In this document: positions 51,009 to 59,574 of the stretch, one piece after another | Numbering within the stretch: position 1 is the stretch's first letter | Layout: each line of letters starts with the position of its first letter | Assembly: GCF_002197665.1 (NCBI RefSeq) | Contig: NZ_NBBJ01000004.1 | Location: 62,001 to 126,000, forward strand | Length of the DNA: 64,000 nt | From: Sphingomonas mucosissima | GTDB lineage: Bacteria; Pseudomonadota; Alphaproteobacteria; Sphingomonadales; Sphingomonadaceae | Direction of reading: 5' to 3' | The notes under the pieces: model-generated | Database searches by the model: none | Seen by the model: the letters and a program-made list of their open reading frames with translations, nothing else | Told to the model about the DNA's origin: nothing | Made by a program: the position numbers and the translations under genes

Positions 51009-52943
51009 ATGTTCAAGCATTTGGCCGCCTCGCTCACCCTCGTCGCGCTAGCCGCCGGCGCTTCCGCCCAAACCGTCAGTCAGCGCCAGGTCGGCAGCGC
51101 CACCCTGTCGGGCGTGCCGGAGATCCCGGCCGATGTGCGCGAGGCGGTGCAGCGCTATCAGAACAGCCGCGCTGCGCAGTTCGAGGATTGGCTGCCCGAC
51201 GGCTCGATGCTCATCGCCACGCGCTTCGGCGCGACGCAGCAATTGCACCACGTCGCGAAGCCCGGCGCGACGCGTACCCAGATCACCTTCGGCGCCGAGC
51301 CGATCGCCAGTGCCACCGTCATCCCCGGCACCGACCGCTTCGTGATGACGCGCGACACCGGCGGCGACGAATGGTTCCAGCTCTACACCCGCGGCCTCAC
51401 CGGCACGGCGCAGCAGCTGACGCAGGCGGGCACGCGCAACGGTTCGCCCGTGTTCAGCAAGGACGGTTCGCTCCTCGCCTGGGCCCGCGCCACCAAGGGT
51501 AGCGCCGCGTACACGATCCTGGGGATCGACCCCAAGGCCGGCGGCACGCCGCGCACGCTCTACCAGGCGGATGGCGCGGTCGGGCCATCAGACATTGCTC
51601 CCGACAAGTCGCGGCTGATCTTCGTGCGCAATCTGTCCAACCGCGAAGACCAGTTGTTCGAGCTCGATCTCGCCACCGGCGAGGCGCGACGCATCGCACC
51701 CAAGGCAGCGGCAGCGGTTTATCAGGAGCCGCGCTACCTACCCGGCGGCAAGACGCTGATCGCGATTTCCGATCAGGGTAGCGACACGCGCCAGCTGGTG
51801 GAGATCGATCTCGCCACCGGCACGCAGCGGGTACTGACCCCGGGGCTGAAGTGGGATGTCGAAAGCTATGACCTGACCGACGATGGCCGCGTGCTCGCCT
51901 ATGCGGTTAACGAGGACGGCTTCTCGCGCGTGGTGGTGCAGGATCGCATCACCCGCCGCGCGCTGCCGCAGCCGACGCTGCCCAAGGGCGTGCTGACGGC
52001 GCTTATGTTCTCGCCCGATGGCAAGCAGCTCGCGATCGGCCTCACCTCCGCCACGTCGGCCGGGGACGTGTGGAGCTGGAACGTCGATGGCGGCGAGCTG
52101 ACGCGCTGGACGACCTCGGAGTTGGGCGATCTCGATCCCGCGCAGCTGGCCGAGCCGGAGCTCATCCGCTTCAAGTCGTTCGATGGCCTCTCGGTGCCGG
52201 CCTTCGTCTATCGTCCAAAGGGCGTGCCAGCGGGCACGCGCACGCCGGTGATCATCGACATCCACGGCGGGCCCGAGGCGCAAACGCGCCCGATCTGGAA
52301 CTATGGCGCGCAATATTTCGCTGACGTGCTGAAGGCGACGGTAATCCTGCCCAACGTTCGCGGAAGCGACGGCTATGGCAAGCGCTACCTCAACCTCGAC
52401 AACGCCGAAAAGCGCGAGGATTCGGTCAAGGACATCGGCGCCCTGCTCGACTGGGTCGGCCGGCAGCCAACCCTCGATGCAAGCCGCGTCGCCGTCTACG
52501 GCCAGTCCTATGGCGGGTACATGAGTCTCGCCGCCATGACGCATTATTCCGATCGCCTGGTCGGCGGCGTCGAGCGCTACGGCATCAGCAACTGGATCAC
52601 CTTCCTCGAGCGGACCGAGGCCTATCGCCGCGACAACCGCCGCGCCGAATATGGCGATGAGCGCAATCCCAAGATGCGCGCGGTGCTGGAACGTATATCG
52701 CCGATCACCAGCGTTAACCGCATCAAGAAGCCGATGCTCGTGATGCAGGGCGCGAACGATCCACGCGTGCCGCAGCTCGAATCCGATCAGGTGGTCGAGA
52801 AGCTGCGCGCGAACGGCAACGAGACTTGGTACGTCCTCTTTGCCGACGAGGGCCACGGCTTCCTGAAGAAGCCCAACAACGATCTCCGCCGCGAGGTGGA
52901 AACCGTGTTCCTGCGCCGCTTGTTTGATCAGCCCCCGCGCTGA
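51009..52943 (+). CDS. S9 family serine peptidase (prolyl oligopeptidase/DPP-like)
   Basis: Periplasmic alpha/beta-hydrolase peptidase of 644 aa. A signal peptide (FKHLAASLTLVALAAGASA) is followed by a beta-propeller with WD-like DGSMLIATRFGATQ and FVRNLSNREDQLFELDLATG repeats, then the catalytic domain from about residue 390. The nucleophile is in GQSYGGYMSLAAM, the acid in MQGANDPRVPQ and the His in DEGHGFLKKPNN. A HG oxyanion segment (IDIHGGPEAQTRP) is also present. It resembles the acylaminoacyl peptidase/DPP IV group, cutting short peptides, probably after Pro. ATG 51009 is chosen for the signal peptide. Confidence 0.93.
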   Translation: MFKHLAASLTLVALAAGASAQTVSQRQVGSATLSGVPEIPADVREAVQRYQNSRAAQFEDWLPDGSMLIATRFGATQQLHHVAKPGATRTQITFGAEPIASATVIPGTDRFVMTRDTGGDEWFQLYTRGLTGTAQQLTQAGTRNGSPVFSKDGSLLAWARATKGSAAYTILGIDPKAGGTPRTLYQADGAVGPSDIAPDKSRLIFVRNLSNREDQLFELDLATGEARRIAPKAAAAVYQEPRYLPGGKTLIAISDQGSDTRQLVEIDLATGTQRVLTPGLKWDVESYDLTDDGRVLAYAVNEDGFSRVVVQDRITRRALPQPTLPKGVLTALMFSPDGKQLAIGLTSATSAGDVWSWNVDGGELTRWTTSELGDLDPAQLAEPELIRFKSFDGLSVPAFVYRPKGVPAGTRTPVIIDIHGGPEAQTRPIWNYGAQYFADVLKATVILPNVRGSDGYGKRYLNLDNAEKREDSVKDIGALLDWVGRQPTLDASRVAVYGQSYGGYMSLAAMTHYSDRLVGGVERYGISNWITFLERTEAYRRDNRRAEYGDERNPKMRAVLERISPITSVNRIKKPMLVMQGANDPRVPQLESDQVVEKLRANGNETWYVLFADEGHGFLKKPNNDLRREVETVFLRRLFDQPPR

Positions 52944-53047
52944 ACGATGCCGCCGAGCGGCGCCGACAAACCGCCGCTGCCACGCGCTCGCCCGGCATCA
53001 GCGTCGCGAGCCAGCGGGCGGGCAGCGCCGCTCATCGGCGCGCACCG

Positions 53048-54199
53048 TCAAAGCTGCGGTCGATAGCGCTGCCCGACGCCTTTCCCCGCGCCTTTTGCCG
53101 CATATAGCGCAAGATCCGCACGCGTCCGCAGCTCGACCGTCCCGGCGGCGTCCTCTGGCAGGCAGGCAAAGCCAATGCTGGCGCCGACTTGGACCAGCGA
53201 TCCGTCGCCGATCTCATACGGCGCGCCGGCGATCGCTTCGATCAGCCGTTCGACCAGCGGCGCCGCGCGCTCGGCGCCGATGTCCCGCACCACCACCATG
53301 AACTCGTCGCCGCCAACGCGCGCGAGCAAGTCCTCGGCGCGCAATTGGCTCGCCAGGCGCTCGGCGACCTGGATCAGCAGCACGTCGCCCGCCCCATGGC
53401 CATGTCGATCGTTTACTTGCTTGAACCCGTCGAGGTCGATGCTGAGCAGTGCCATGCTCCGGTGCGTGCTGGGCGTGATCCGGCTCAGCGCACTGTCCAT
53501 CCCATGGCGGTTCAATATCCCGGTTAGTGCGTCATGCTCCGCGAGGTGAAGCGCCCTGGCTTCGGCGGCGATCAGCAGCAGCATGGAACGGTGAAACGCG
53601 CGAATGATCTGCATCGCGCCGATCAGGAACATCGGAGTGAGCACCACGATCGGCAACAGCCAAGGTTCGCGCGACGCGACGGCACCCGCCACGAACGGCA
53701 GGTCGCACATCAGCACCAATAGAAAGGCGAGTCGCGGCGCAGGATAGTTGCGGGCGCAGATCGGCCCCAGCGTGCCGACCGCCAGCGCGGTGGAAAGGAC
53801 GCTCAGCACGAGATCGCCGGACGACATGATCTTGAACGCCATGGCGCCCTGAAGCACACACCATGCCGTGGACAACAAAACCGAGCGATCGACGCTGGGG
53901 ACGTAGTCGGGCGTATTCCTCATCCGCGCCGTGCGGACCCGCCACTCGAACAGGCGCGCTGCCATCAGCGCCAATTCCAGCGCGCAAAAGATCGCGTAAA
54001 CCTGGTCTCCGGTGCGCAGCAACGCGGCCGAGGCAATGACGATCGCGCCAAAGGACCCCATGATCACAGCGGTTGTGGAATCGAGGAGATGCGCGAGCAG
54101 AAAGGCCCGCCCTCTCGGATCCACGTATCCGCCCGGCTCGAAAAGCCAGCGCAGCGCCAGCCCGGCCGTTCCTAGCTTTGCATAAGAGTGGCCGTGCAC
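53048..54199 (-). CDS. Membrane-anchored diguanylate cyclase (GGDEF)
   Basis: Makes cyclic di-GMP from two GTP. The N-terminal half has about six membrane helices (between residues 30 and 210) of no recognised sensor family. The GGDEF domain follows, with VGGDEFMVVV as active site, LSIDLDGFKQVNDRHGHGAGD, and an intact inhibitory I-site RAED five residues before GGDEF, so product inhibition is expected. The C-terminus ends in ALYAAKGAGKG. No EAL domain is fused. A protein of 383 aa. The start at 54199 (GTG) is tentative. It likely controls the switch between attached and motile life. Confidence 0.93.
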   Translation of the reverse strand: MHGHSYAKLGTAGLALRWLFEPGGYVDPRGRAFLLAHLLDSTTAVIMGSFGAIVIASAALLRTGDQVYAIFCALELALMAARLFEWRVRTARMRNTPDYVPSVDRSVLLSTAWCVLQGAMAFKIMSSGDLVLSVLSTALAVGTLGPICARNYPAPRLAFLLVLMCDLPFVAGAVASREPWLLPIVVLTPMFLIGAMQIIRAFHRSMLLLIAAEARALHLAEHDALTGILNRHGMDSALSRITPSTHRSMALLSIDLDGFKQVNDRHGHGAGDVLLIQVAERLASQLRAEDLLARVGGDEFMVVVRDIGAERAAPLVERLIEAIAGAPYEIGDGSLVQVGASIGFACLPEDAAGTVELRTRADLALYAAKGAGKGVGQRYRPQL

Positions 54200-54351
54200 T
54201 TTATAAGCCTTTCGCCTGCTCCACTCATGCCAACAAGAGCCTACAAAGGAGTTAAGCTACTGAGATGGGAATGATGTGGGTCAGACTTGTCGGCCGAGCC
54301 GGCAAATACCGCCAGTTGATCTCAGGTCCCCGCGAATATCCCCGTTCCGCA

Positions 54352-55446
54352 TCAACCATCATCACCTTCCAGTTGCTCGGGCTCGACATGACCGCCGAGG
54401 CGCTGCTCCGTCAGGATCTGCCAGCCGGTAATGAACAGCGCGCCTGCTAGCGGACCAACCACGATGCCGCTCAACCCCATGATCTGAATGCCACCGAGCG
54501 TCGTTACCAGCACCAGCCAATCGGGGATGCCGGTATCGCGGCCAACAAGGATGGGGCGCAGGATGTTATCGGCCAGCCCGATCAGCAGCATGCCCGACGC
54601 CACAACAACCGCCGCCTGCCAGATGGCGCCCGTGGCCAGCAGGTAGACCGCCACCGGCCCCCAGATGATCGCAGGGCCGATCGCCGGCAGCAGCGAGGCG
54701 ATCGCCATCATCATGCCCCACAGCAGCGCGGCCGGCAGGCCAACGATCCAGAAGGTGATCGCCCCCAGCGCGCCTTGCACGATCGCCACGACGCCCGACC
54801 CCTTGATGGTCGCGCGCACCACCAGGAGGAGCTTGGCGCTGAGCCGCTCCGCAACTGCCGGCTCCAGCGGCAGGGCGCGGACGATCGCGGGTCCGATCCG
54901 GTCGCCGTCGCGCAGCAGAAAGAAGGTGGCGTAGAGGCCGACGCCAAAGGCAAGCACAAAGGCCGCCGCATTCGCGCCGATCGACAGCGCTTGCTGCGCC
55001 AGCTGGCTCGTGCTGCTCGCCAGCGCGCGCGACGCCCGCGCCTGCGCTCGTTCGAACGTGCTCAGCCCCGACGAGTCGAGGAACCGCTGAAGTCGAGCCG
55101 GCAGCGCGTCATGAACTTGCTGGAAATAGGCGGCAAAATCGACCTGACCGGTGCGGATCTGCGTGTAGACGCCGGCCGCCTGGTCGATGATCAGGCTGGC
55201 CAGCACTATGGCGGGGATCACCACCGCCACCGTGATGATCAGCAGGGTCATCGCCGCGGCCGCGTTGCGCCGGGTCGGCCACTCAGTCAAAAAGCGTTGA
55301 AACAGCGGCTGGAAGAGGATCGCGGCGAGCGCTGCCCACAACAGCGAGCCGATGAAGCCGGCGACGATCATCGCAAGCCCCACCGTGATCAGGACCAGAA
55401 ACGCTAAAAAGCCGCCGGATTCGACGCGGTGGCGGTTGATGGGCAT
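54352..55446 (-). CDS. AI-2E family transporter (PerM-like)
   Basis: Integral membrane protein of 364 aa in the family named for autoinducer-2 export but including permeases and Na/H antiporters. About eight helices are visible; family motifs are AALAAILFQPLFQRFL, GLYATFFLLRDGDR, QGALGAITFWIVGLPAALLWG, LPAIGPAIIWGPVAVYL, and the conserved DNILRPILVGRDTGIPDWLVL with GGIQIMGLSGIVVGPLAGAL. Real substrate is unknown. It is the only gene between the diguanylate cyclase and the sugar dehydrogenase; no Shine-Dalgarno was examined for the start beyond a GAGGACA upstream of ATG 55446. Confidence 0.88.
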   Translation of the reverse strand: MPINRHRVESGGFLAFLVLITVGLAMIVAGFIGSLLWAALAAILFQPLFQRFLTEWPTRRNAAAAMTLLIITVAVVIPAIVLASLIIDQAAGVYTQIRTGQVDFAAYFQQVHDALPARLQRFLDSSGLSTFERAQARASRALASSTSQLAQQALSIGANAAAFVLAFGVGLYATFFLLRDGDRIGPAIVRALPLEPAVAERLSAKLLLVVRATIKGSGVVAIVQGALGAITFWIVGLPAALLWGMMMAIASLLPAIGPAIIWGPVAVYLLATGAIWQAAVVVASGMLLIGLADNILRPILVGRDTGIPDWLVLVTTLGGIQIMGLSGIVVGPLAGALFITGWQILTEQRLGGHVEPEQLEGDDG

Positions 55447-55736
55447 CGGGTGCTGTCCTCAAAAGAGCCGTTCGGCCGGGCTCGCTGAGGCCCAACCGGT
55501 GCGCGGCGGCTTTGCTCCGCCCGGCGGCCCAGCTGTCCTCAGCTTTTGTACTTGCCTCACAACGCGCCGCTGTAAAGCTGGCTTGGTCATGCCCGATCGC
55601 ACGCCGCTGTTCGCAAGCGCGTCCGCCCTTGACAGCCGCGCCCGCCCGGCGGGCCGAGCTTCCTCAGGTTACATTTCATGAACGCCGGAAAGATGGCCGG
55701 TTCGGATGGTTTTCGCCTCACGAAGCCGGAGACACC

Positions 55737-57008
55737 ATGACAAAGCGCCTCTTCACCTCCCTTTTCCTCGCCGCGGCCGTCCAAGCCGGGTCCGCGCAAG
55801 CCCAATCGCCAAAGATCGTCGGGCTGTCGCCCCAGCCCGAGCCTTACGCCACCGAATCGGTGATCAACCATCCGCGCACCATCGGCTGGCCGGAAGGGCG
55901 CACGCCCGTCGCACCACGCGGCTATGAGGTGGTGAAATTTGCCGGCGGTCTGGAATATCCGCGTCAGGCGCTCCTGCTCCCCAATGGCGACGTCATCGTT
56001 GCCGAGGCCCGCACCAAGCCCAAGCTGGATGCGGATCCGGAGGTGCAGCGCGGGCAGGCGCTGTCCAAGACCACTGGTTTCAGCGCCAACCGCCTCACGC
56101 TTCTGCGCGATGCGAACCGCGACGGCGTGGCCGAACAGCGGTTCGTGCTTCGCGAAGGACTGAACCAGCCGTTCGGCATCCAGTACGGCAATGGCAAATT
56201 ATACGTCGCGAATACCGACGGCGTGGTCGTCTTCCCCTATCAGCCCGGCCAGACGCGGATCACCGCCCAGCCCCGGCAGCTCGTGTCGCTGCCGGCGGGG
56301 GGCTATAACAACCATTGGACCCGCAACCTGCTGCTCAGCCCCGATAACCGGACGCTGTACGTGTCGGTCGGCTCAGCCTCCAACGTCGGTGAATATGGCA
56401 TGGAGGAGGAAAAGCGCCGCGCCGCGATCCTCGCGGTGGACGTCGCCACGGGGCGCGAGCGGCTATACGCGTCTGGCCTGCGCAATCCCGTCGGCATGGC
56501 CTGGGCGCCGACCACCGGCGTGTTGTGGACCGCCGTCAACGAGCGTGACGAGATCGGCGACGATATCGCGCCCGATTATCTCGTCGGCGTGCGCGAGGGC
56601 GGCTTCTACGGCTGGCCATATAGCTATTTCGGGAAACAGGATCCGCGTCACGTCAACGAGCGGCGCGATCTGCTGGCGACCACGCTGATGCCCGATGTCG
56701 CGGTCGGCGCGCATGCTGCTGCGCTGGGCCTCGCCTTCGGCAAGGGGGCGGATGCACAGATCGCCTATGTCGCCCGCCACGGATCGTGGAACCGCTCCAG
56801 CTTCAGCGGCTATGACGTGCTGGCGGTGCCGTTCGCCGCCGGCCGGCCCGCCACCGAGCCCCGCCCGTTCCTGACGGGCTTCGTGGCCGATGCGAAAAAG
56901 GGCGACGTGTACGGACGCCCGGCCAGTGTGCAGACGCGCGAAGATGGCGCGATATTCGTCGTCGACGACGCCGGCGATACCATCTGGCTGGTCCGCCGCA
57001 CGGTGTAA
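55737..57008 (+). CDS. PQQ-dependent sugar dehydrogenase-like beta-propeller protein (L-sorbosone dehydrogenase type)
   Basis: Secreted six-bladed propeller protein of 423 aa resembling soluble aldose sugar dehydrogenases and L-sorbosone dehydrogenase. A signal peptide (TKRLFTSLFLAAAVQAGSAQA) leads to GYEVVKFAGGLEYPRQALLLPNGDVIVAEA, VLREGLNQPFGIQYGNGKLYVAN, GGYNNHWTRNLLLSPDNRTLYVSVGSASN, LRNPVGMAWAP and GEREGGFYGWPYSYFG-like VREGGFYGWPYSY, where His and Arg residues expected for PQQ contact lie. PQQ biosynthesis genes are not in the window, so cofactor status is uncertain. The 290-base gap before it shows no clear promoter. ATG 55737 overlaps CC and follows GGAGACACC. Confidence 0.85.
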   Translation: MTKRLFTSLFLAAAVQAGSAQAQSPKIVGLSPQPEPYATESVINHPRTIGWPEGRTPVAPRGYEVVKFAGGLEYPRQALLLPNGDVIVAEARTKPKLDADPEVQRGQALSKTTGFSANRLTLLRDANRDGVAEQRFVLREGLNQPFGIQYGNGKLYVANTDGVVVFPYQPGQTRITAQPRQLVSLPAGGYNNHWTRNLLLSPDNRTLYVSVGSASNVGEYGMEEEKRRAAILAVDVATGRERLYASGLRNPVGMAWAPTTGVLWTAVNERDEIGDDIAPDYLVGVREGGFYGWPYSYFGKQDPRHVNERRDLLATTLMPDVAVGAHAAALGLAFGKGADAQIAYVARHGSWNRSSFSGYDVLAVPFAAGRPATEPRPFLTGFVADAKKGDVYGRPASVQTREDGAIFVVDDAGDTIWLVRRTV

Positions 57009-57091
57009 GGGAAACCGCCTCCCGCCACATGCGGCAAGCGGCCGCAAGCGGCGCGGCGAACACGCTACGCTGCTTGCGGGAAACGCGGCAC

Positions 57092-58165
57092 ATGGGCATG
57101 TCTGCGCCGCTCATGACCAACACGCCCCCTCATGATCACGCCGCGTCGCGCGAAGGGAACCTGCCCGAGCGGTTGGCCCGCGCCGTCACGCTTGGCGGGC
57201 CCATCCCCGTCAGCCAGTTCATGGCCGCCGCCAACACGCATTATTACGCCACGCGCGATCCGCTGGGCGCCGATGGCGACTTCACCACCGCGCCAGAGAT
57301 CAGCCAGATGTTCGGCGAGCTGATCGGGCTATGGGCGGCCGATCTGTGGGATCGCGCCGGTCGCCCCGACGTCCGCTGGGTCGAGCTGGGGCCGGGGCGC
57401 GGCACACTGACCGTCGATGCGATGCGCGCCGCCGCGCGCGCCGGCTTCGCGCCGCCCGTGCATTTCGTTGAAACCAGCCCGGCGCTGCGCGCCCGGCAGG
57501 CGGAGCGCGTGCCCGGCGCTACCTGGCACGACGATGTCGAGGATCTGCCGACCGATCGCCCGCTCCTCATCATCGCCAACGAATTTTTCGACGCGCTCCC
57601 GATCCGCCAGCTGGTGCGTGGGCGCAGCGGCTGGCACGAGCGCATCGTCGCGTGCCAGGATCTGCTGTTCCTGCCGATCGCCGGCGCTTCGGTGCCCGAC
57701 AGCGTGATCCCCGAGCATCTTCGCGAGGCGCCGCCCGGCGCGATCATCGAAACTTCGCCGACCAGCGTCGGGATCATGCGCGTGCTGGCCGCGCGCATCG
57801 TTGCGCAGGGCGGCGCGCTGCTCGCGATCGATTACGGCTATGAAGGCCCGGCGCTTGGCGAAACGCTGCAGGCGGTGCGTGGCCACGCCTTTGCCAATCC
57901 CTTTGAGGAGCCGGGCGATCGCGACCTGACCGCACATGTCGACTTCGCCACGCTGGGCATGGTCGGCAGGGCCAGCGGCGCGGCCGTCTCCGGCCCGGTA
58001 CCGCAAGGTACCTTCCTTACCCGCCTCGGCATCGATGCGCGTGCGGCGGCGCTTGGGCCCCGTGTCGCACCCGACCGCGATCGGCTGGTCGAGGCGATGG
58101 GCACGCTGTTCAAGGCGCTGGCCATGCGCCATCGTGATTGGCCGGAGCCCGCAGGATTCGCATGA
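57092..58165 (+). CDS. SAM-dependent methyltransferase, NDUFAF7/MidA family
   Basis: Class I methyltransferase of about 357 aa related to mitochondrial NDUFAF7, which methylates an Arg of a complex I subunit. The family signature is visible: YYATRDPLGADGDFTTAPEISQMFGELIGLW at the N-terminus, the SAM motif WVELGPGRGTLTVD, ANEFFDALPIRQL, and DYGYEGPALGETLQAVRGH. Starts at 57092, 57098 or 57113 are possible; none has a clear ribosome site and the first is used. It begins a compact operon: its TGA overlaps the ATG of a GNAT gene, which in turn overlaps pgeF. In many alphaproteobacteria this gene lies between lgt and pgeF, as here apart from lgt. Confidence 0.9.
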   Translation: MGMSAPLMTNTPPHDHAASREGNLPERLARAVTLGGPIPVSQFMAAANTHYYATRDPLGADGDFTTAPEISQMFGELIGLWAADLWDRAGRPDVRWVELGPGRGTLTVDAMRAAARAGFAPPVHFVETSPALRARQAERVPGATWHDDVEDLPTDRPLLIIANEFFDALPIRQLVRGRSGWHERIVACQDLLFLPIAGASVPDSVIPEHLREAPPGAIIETSPTSVGIMRVLAARIVAQGGALLAIDYGYEGPALGETLQAVRGHAFANPFEEPGDRDLTAHVDFATLGMVGRASGAAVSGPVPQGTFLTRLGIDARAAALGPRVAPDRDRLVEAMGTLFKALAMRHRDWPEPAGFA

Positions 58166-58677
58166 TTGATTATCGCAATGCCGTCAGCACCGATGGGGAA
58201 GCGCTCGACGCCATGGCGCGCCGCGTGTGGCTCGCCACCTTTGGCCATTCGGCGCCCGCGAAGGACATAGACGCCTATGTGGCGCAGGCCTATGGCCCCG
58301 CCGGAACGCTGCGCCGGCACCTTGCCGATCCGGCCTATGATTTCCAGATCGCCTTGGAAGGCGGCGCGGTGATCGGCTATTGCAAGGTCGGCCCGACATT
58401 CTTCAACGGCGAGGTGCCGACCGAGGGCACGCTCCACCTCCACCAACTCTATGTCGATCCCGCCGCGCACGGCAGCGGCGTCGCCGCGCACCTGCTCGAC
58501 TGGTGCTGCGCGCTTGCCCGCCGCCGTGATCTGCAGGCAGTGCAACTGACCGTGTGGGAGGAAAACGATCGCGCACGCGCCTTCTATGCCAAACACGGCT
58601 TCACCCATATCGGCGACTATGCCTTCAAGACGGGCGAGCAGATCGACCGGGACTTGATCATGAGGCGCGATCTGTGA
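58162..58677 (+). CDS. GNAT family N-acetyltransferase
   Basis: Acetyl-CoA-dependent acetyltransferase of 171 aa. The GNAT core has LHLHQLYVDPAAHGSGVAAHLLDWCC, whose loop carries the acetyl-CoA pyrophosphate-binding pattern, then VQLTVWEENDRARAFYAKHGFTHIGDY as the usual strand, helix and turn. Substrate is unknown; amine, protein or antibiotic are all possible. ATG 58162 and the stop overlap both neighbours by four bases (ATGA, GTGA), showing tight coupling to the methyltransferase and pgeF genes. Confidence 0.88.
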   Translation: MIDYRNAVSTDGEALDAMARRVWLATFGHSAPAKDIDAYVAQAYGPAGTLRRHLADPAYDFQIALEGGAVIGYCKVGPTFFNGEVPTEGTLHLHQLYVDPAAHGSGVAAHLLDWCCALARRRDLQAVQLTVWEENDRARAFYAKHGFTHIGDYAFKTGEQIDRDLIMRRDL

Positions 58678-59432
58678 GCAACCTGGACGTCATTCGCGCA
58701 CAAGCGCTCGGCGGTGTGGCGCACGGCTTCCTCGGCCGTCGCGGCGGCGTTTCAGCAGGCCTGCATGGCGGGCTGAACGTGGGGCTGGGATCGGATGACG
58801 ATCCCGCAGCCGTGGCGGAAAACCGCCGCCGCGCCGCCGAGGCGGTGTTGCCCGGCGCCCCGCTCGTTACCTGTTTTCAGGTCCACGGCGCAGATTGCAT
58901 TAGGGTCAACGCGCCCTTTGCCGATCGCCCGCGCGCCGACGCCCTGGTTACTGATCGGCCGGGGCTGGCGCTCGGCATCCTCACCGCGGATTGCGCACCC
59001 GTCCTGCTCGCCGATGCCGAGGCGGGCGTGGTCGGCGCGGCGCATGCCGGCTGGAAGGGCGCGATCGGGGGCGTCACCGATTCCACCATTGCCGCAATGG
59101 AGCGTCTGGGCGCGCGGCGCGATCGCATCGCCGCCGCGATCGGCCCGTGCATCGCACGGCCGAGCTATGAGGTGGACGAGGACTTCCGCCGCCGCTTCGA
59201 GGCGGACGATCCCGCCAACGAACGCTTCTTCGTCGACGCGCGCGATGGCCATGCGCAGTTCGACCTGGAGGCCTATGTGGTCCACCGGCTGGCGCTGGCC
59301 GGCGTGCGGCGGATCGAGGCGCTGGGGCTCGATACCTATGCCGACGAAGCGCGCTTCTTCAGCTATCGCCGCGCGACACACCGCGGCGAGCCCGATTATG
59401 GCCGCCAGATCGCGATCATCGGGCTGGCGTAA
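58674..59432 (+). CDS. pgeF: Purine nucleoside phosphorylase/laccase-domain protein (PgeF/YfiH family)
   Basis: Family protein of 252 aa annotated as peptidoglycan editing factor or multicopper polyphenol oxidase; in other bacteria members correct wrong amino acids in peptidoglycan or act as adenosine-type phosphorylases. Metal-binding motifs are intact: TCFQVHGADCI, TADCAPVLLAD, AHAGWKGAIGG and IGPCIARPSYEV. The GTG start at 58674 overlaps the GNAT stop. The N-terminal GFLGRRGGVSAG is typical. No signal peptide, so it is cytoplasmic. Which biochemical role applies here is unresolved. Confidence 0.9.
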   Translation: MSNLDVIRAQALGGVAHGFLGRRGGVSAGLHGGLNVGLGSDDDPAAVAENRRRAAEAVLPGAPLVTCFQVHGADCIRVNAPFADRPRADALVTDRPGLALGILTADCAPVLLADAEAGVVGAAHAGWKGAIGGVTDSTIAAMERLGARRDRIAAAIGPCIARPSYEVDEDFRRRFEADDPANERFFVDARDGHAQFDLEAYVVHRLALAGVRRIEALGLDTYADEARFFSYRRATHRGEPDYGRQIAIIGLA

Positions 59433-59574
59433 GGCGCTGCTTTCGCCCTCGCCCGCCAGCCGCTAGAGCAGGCGAAACACGCGGCGTAATCCTCCGGCGG
59501 CTGGCGCATCGCTTCGGCGTGCCGCCCCAAAGGTCAGCTAGGCGCCGCGCGATGAGGTAGATAGGGCCAGGCAT

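Noticed and set aside
54265..54450. Possible 61-codon gene after the diguanylate cyclase
   Set aside because: No ribosome site, no conserved look, and its second half overlaps the transporter gene end in antisense.
59433..59574. Possible short minus-strand gene between pgeF and the UbiH-type gene
   Set aside because: A few Cys-containing codons caught the eye but there is no consistent start, ribosome site or family pattern.
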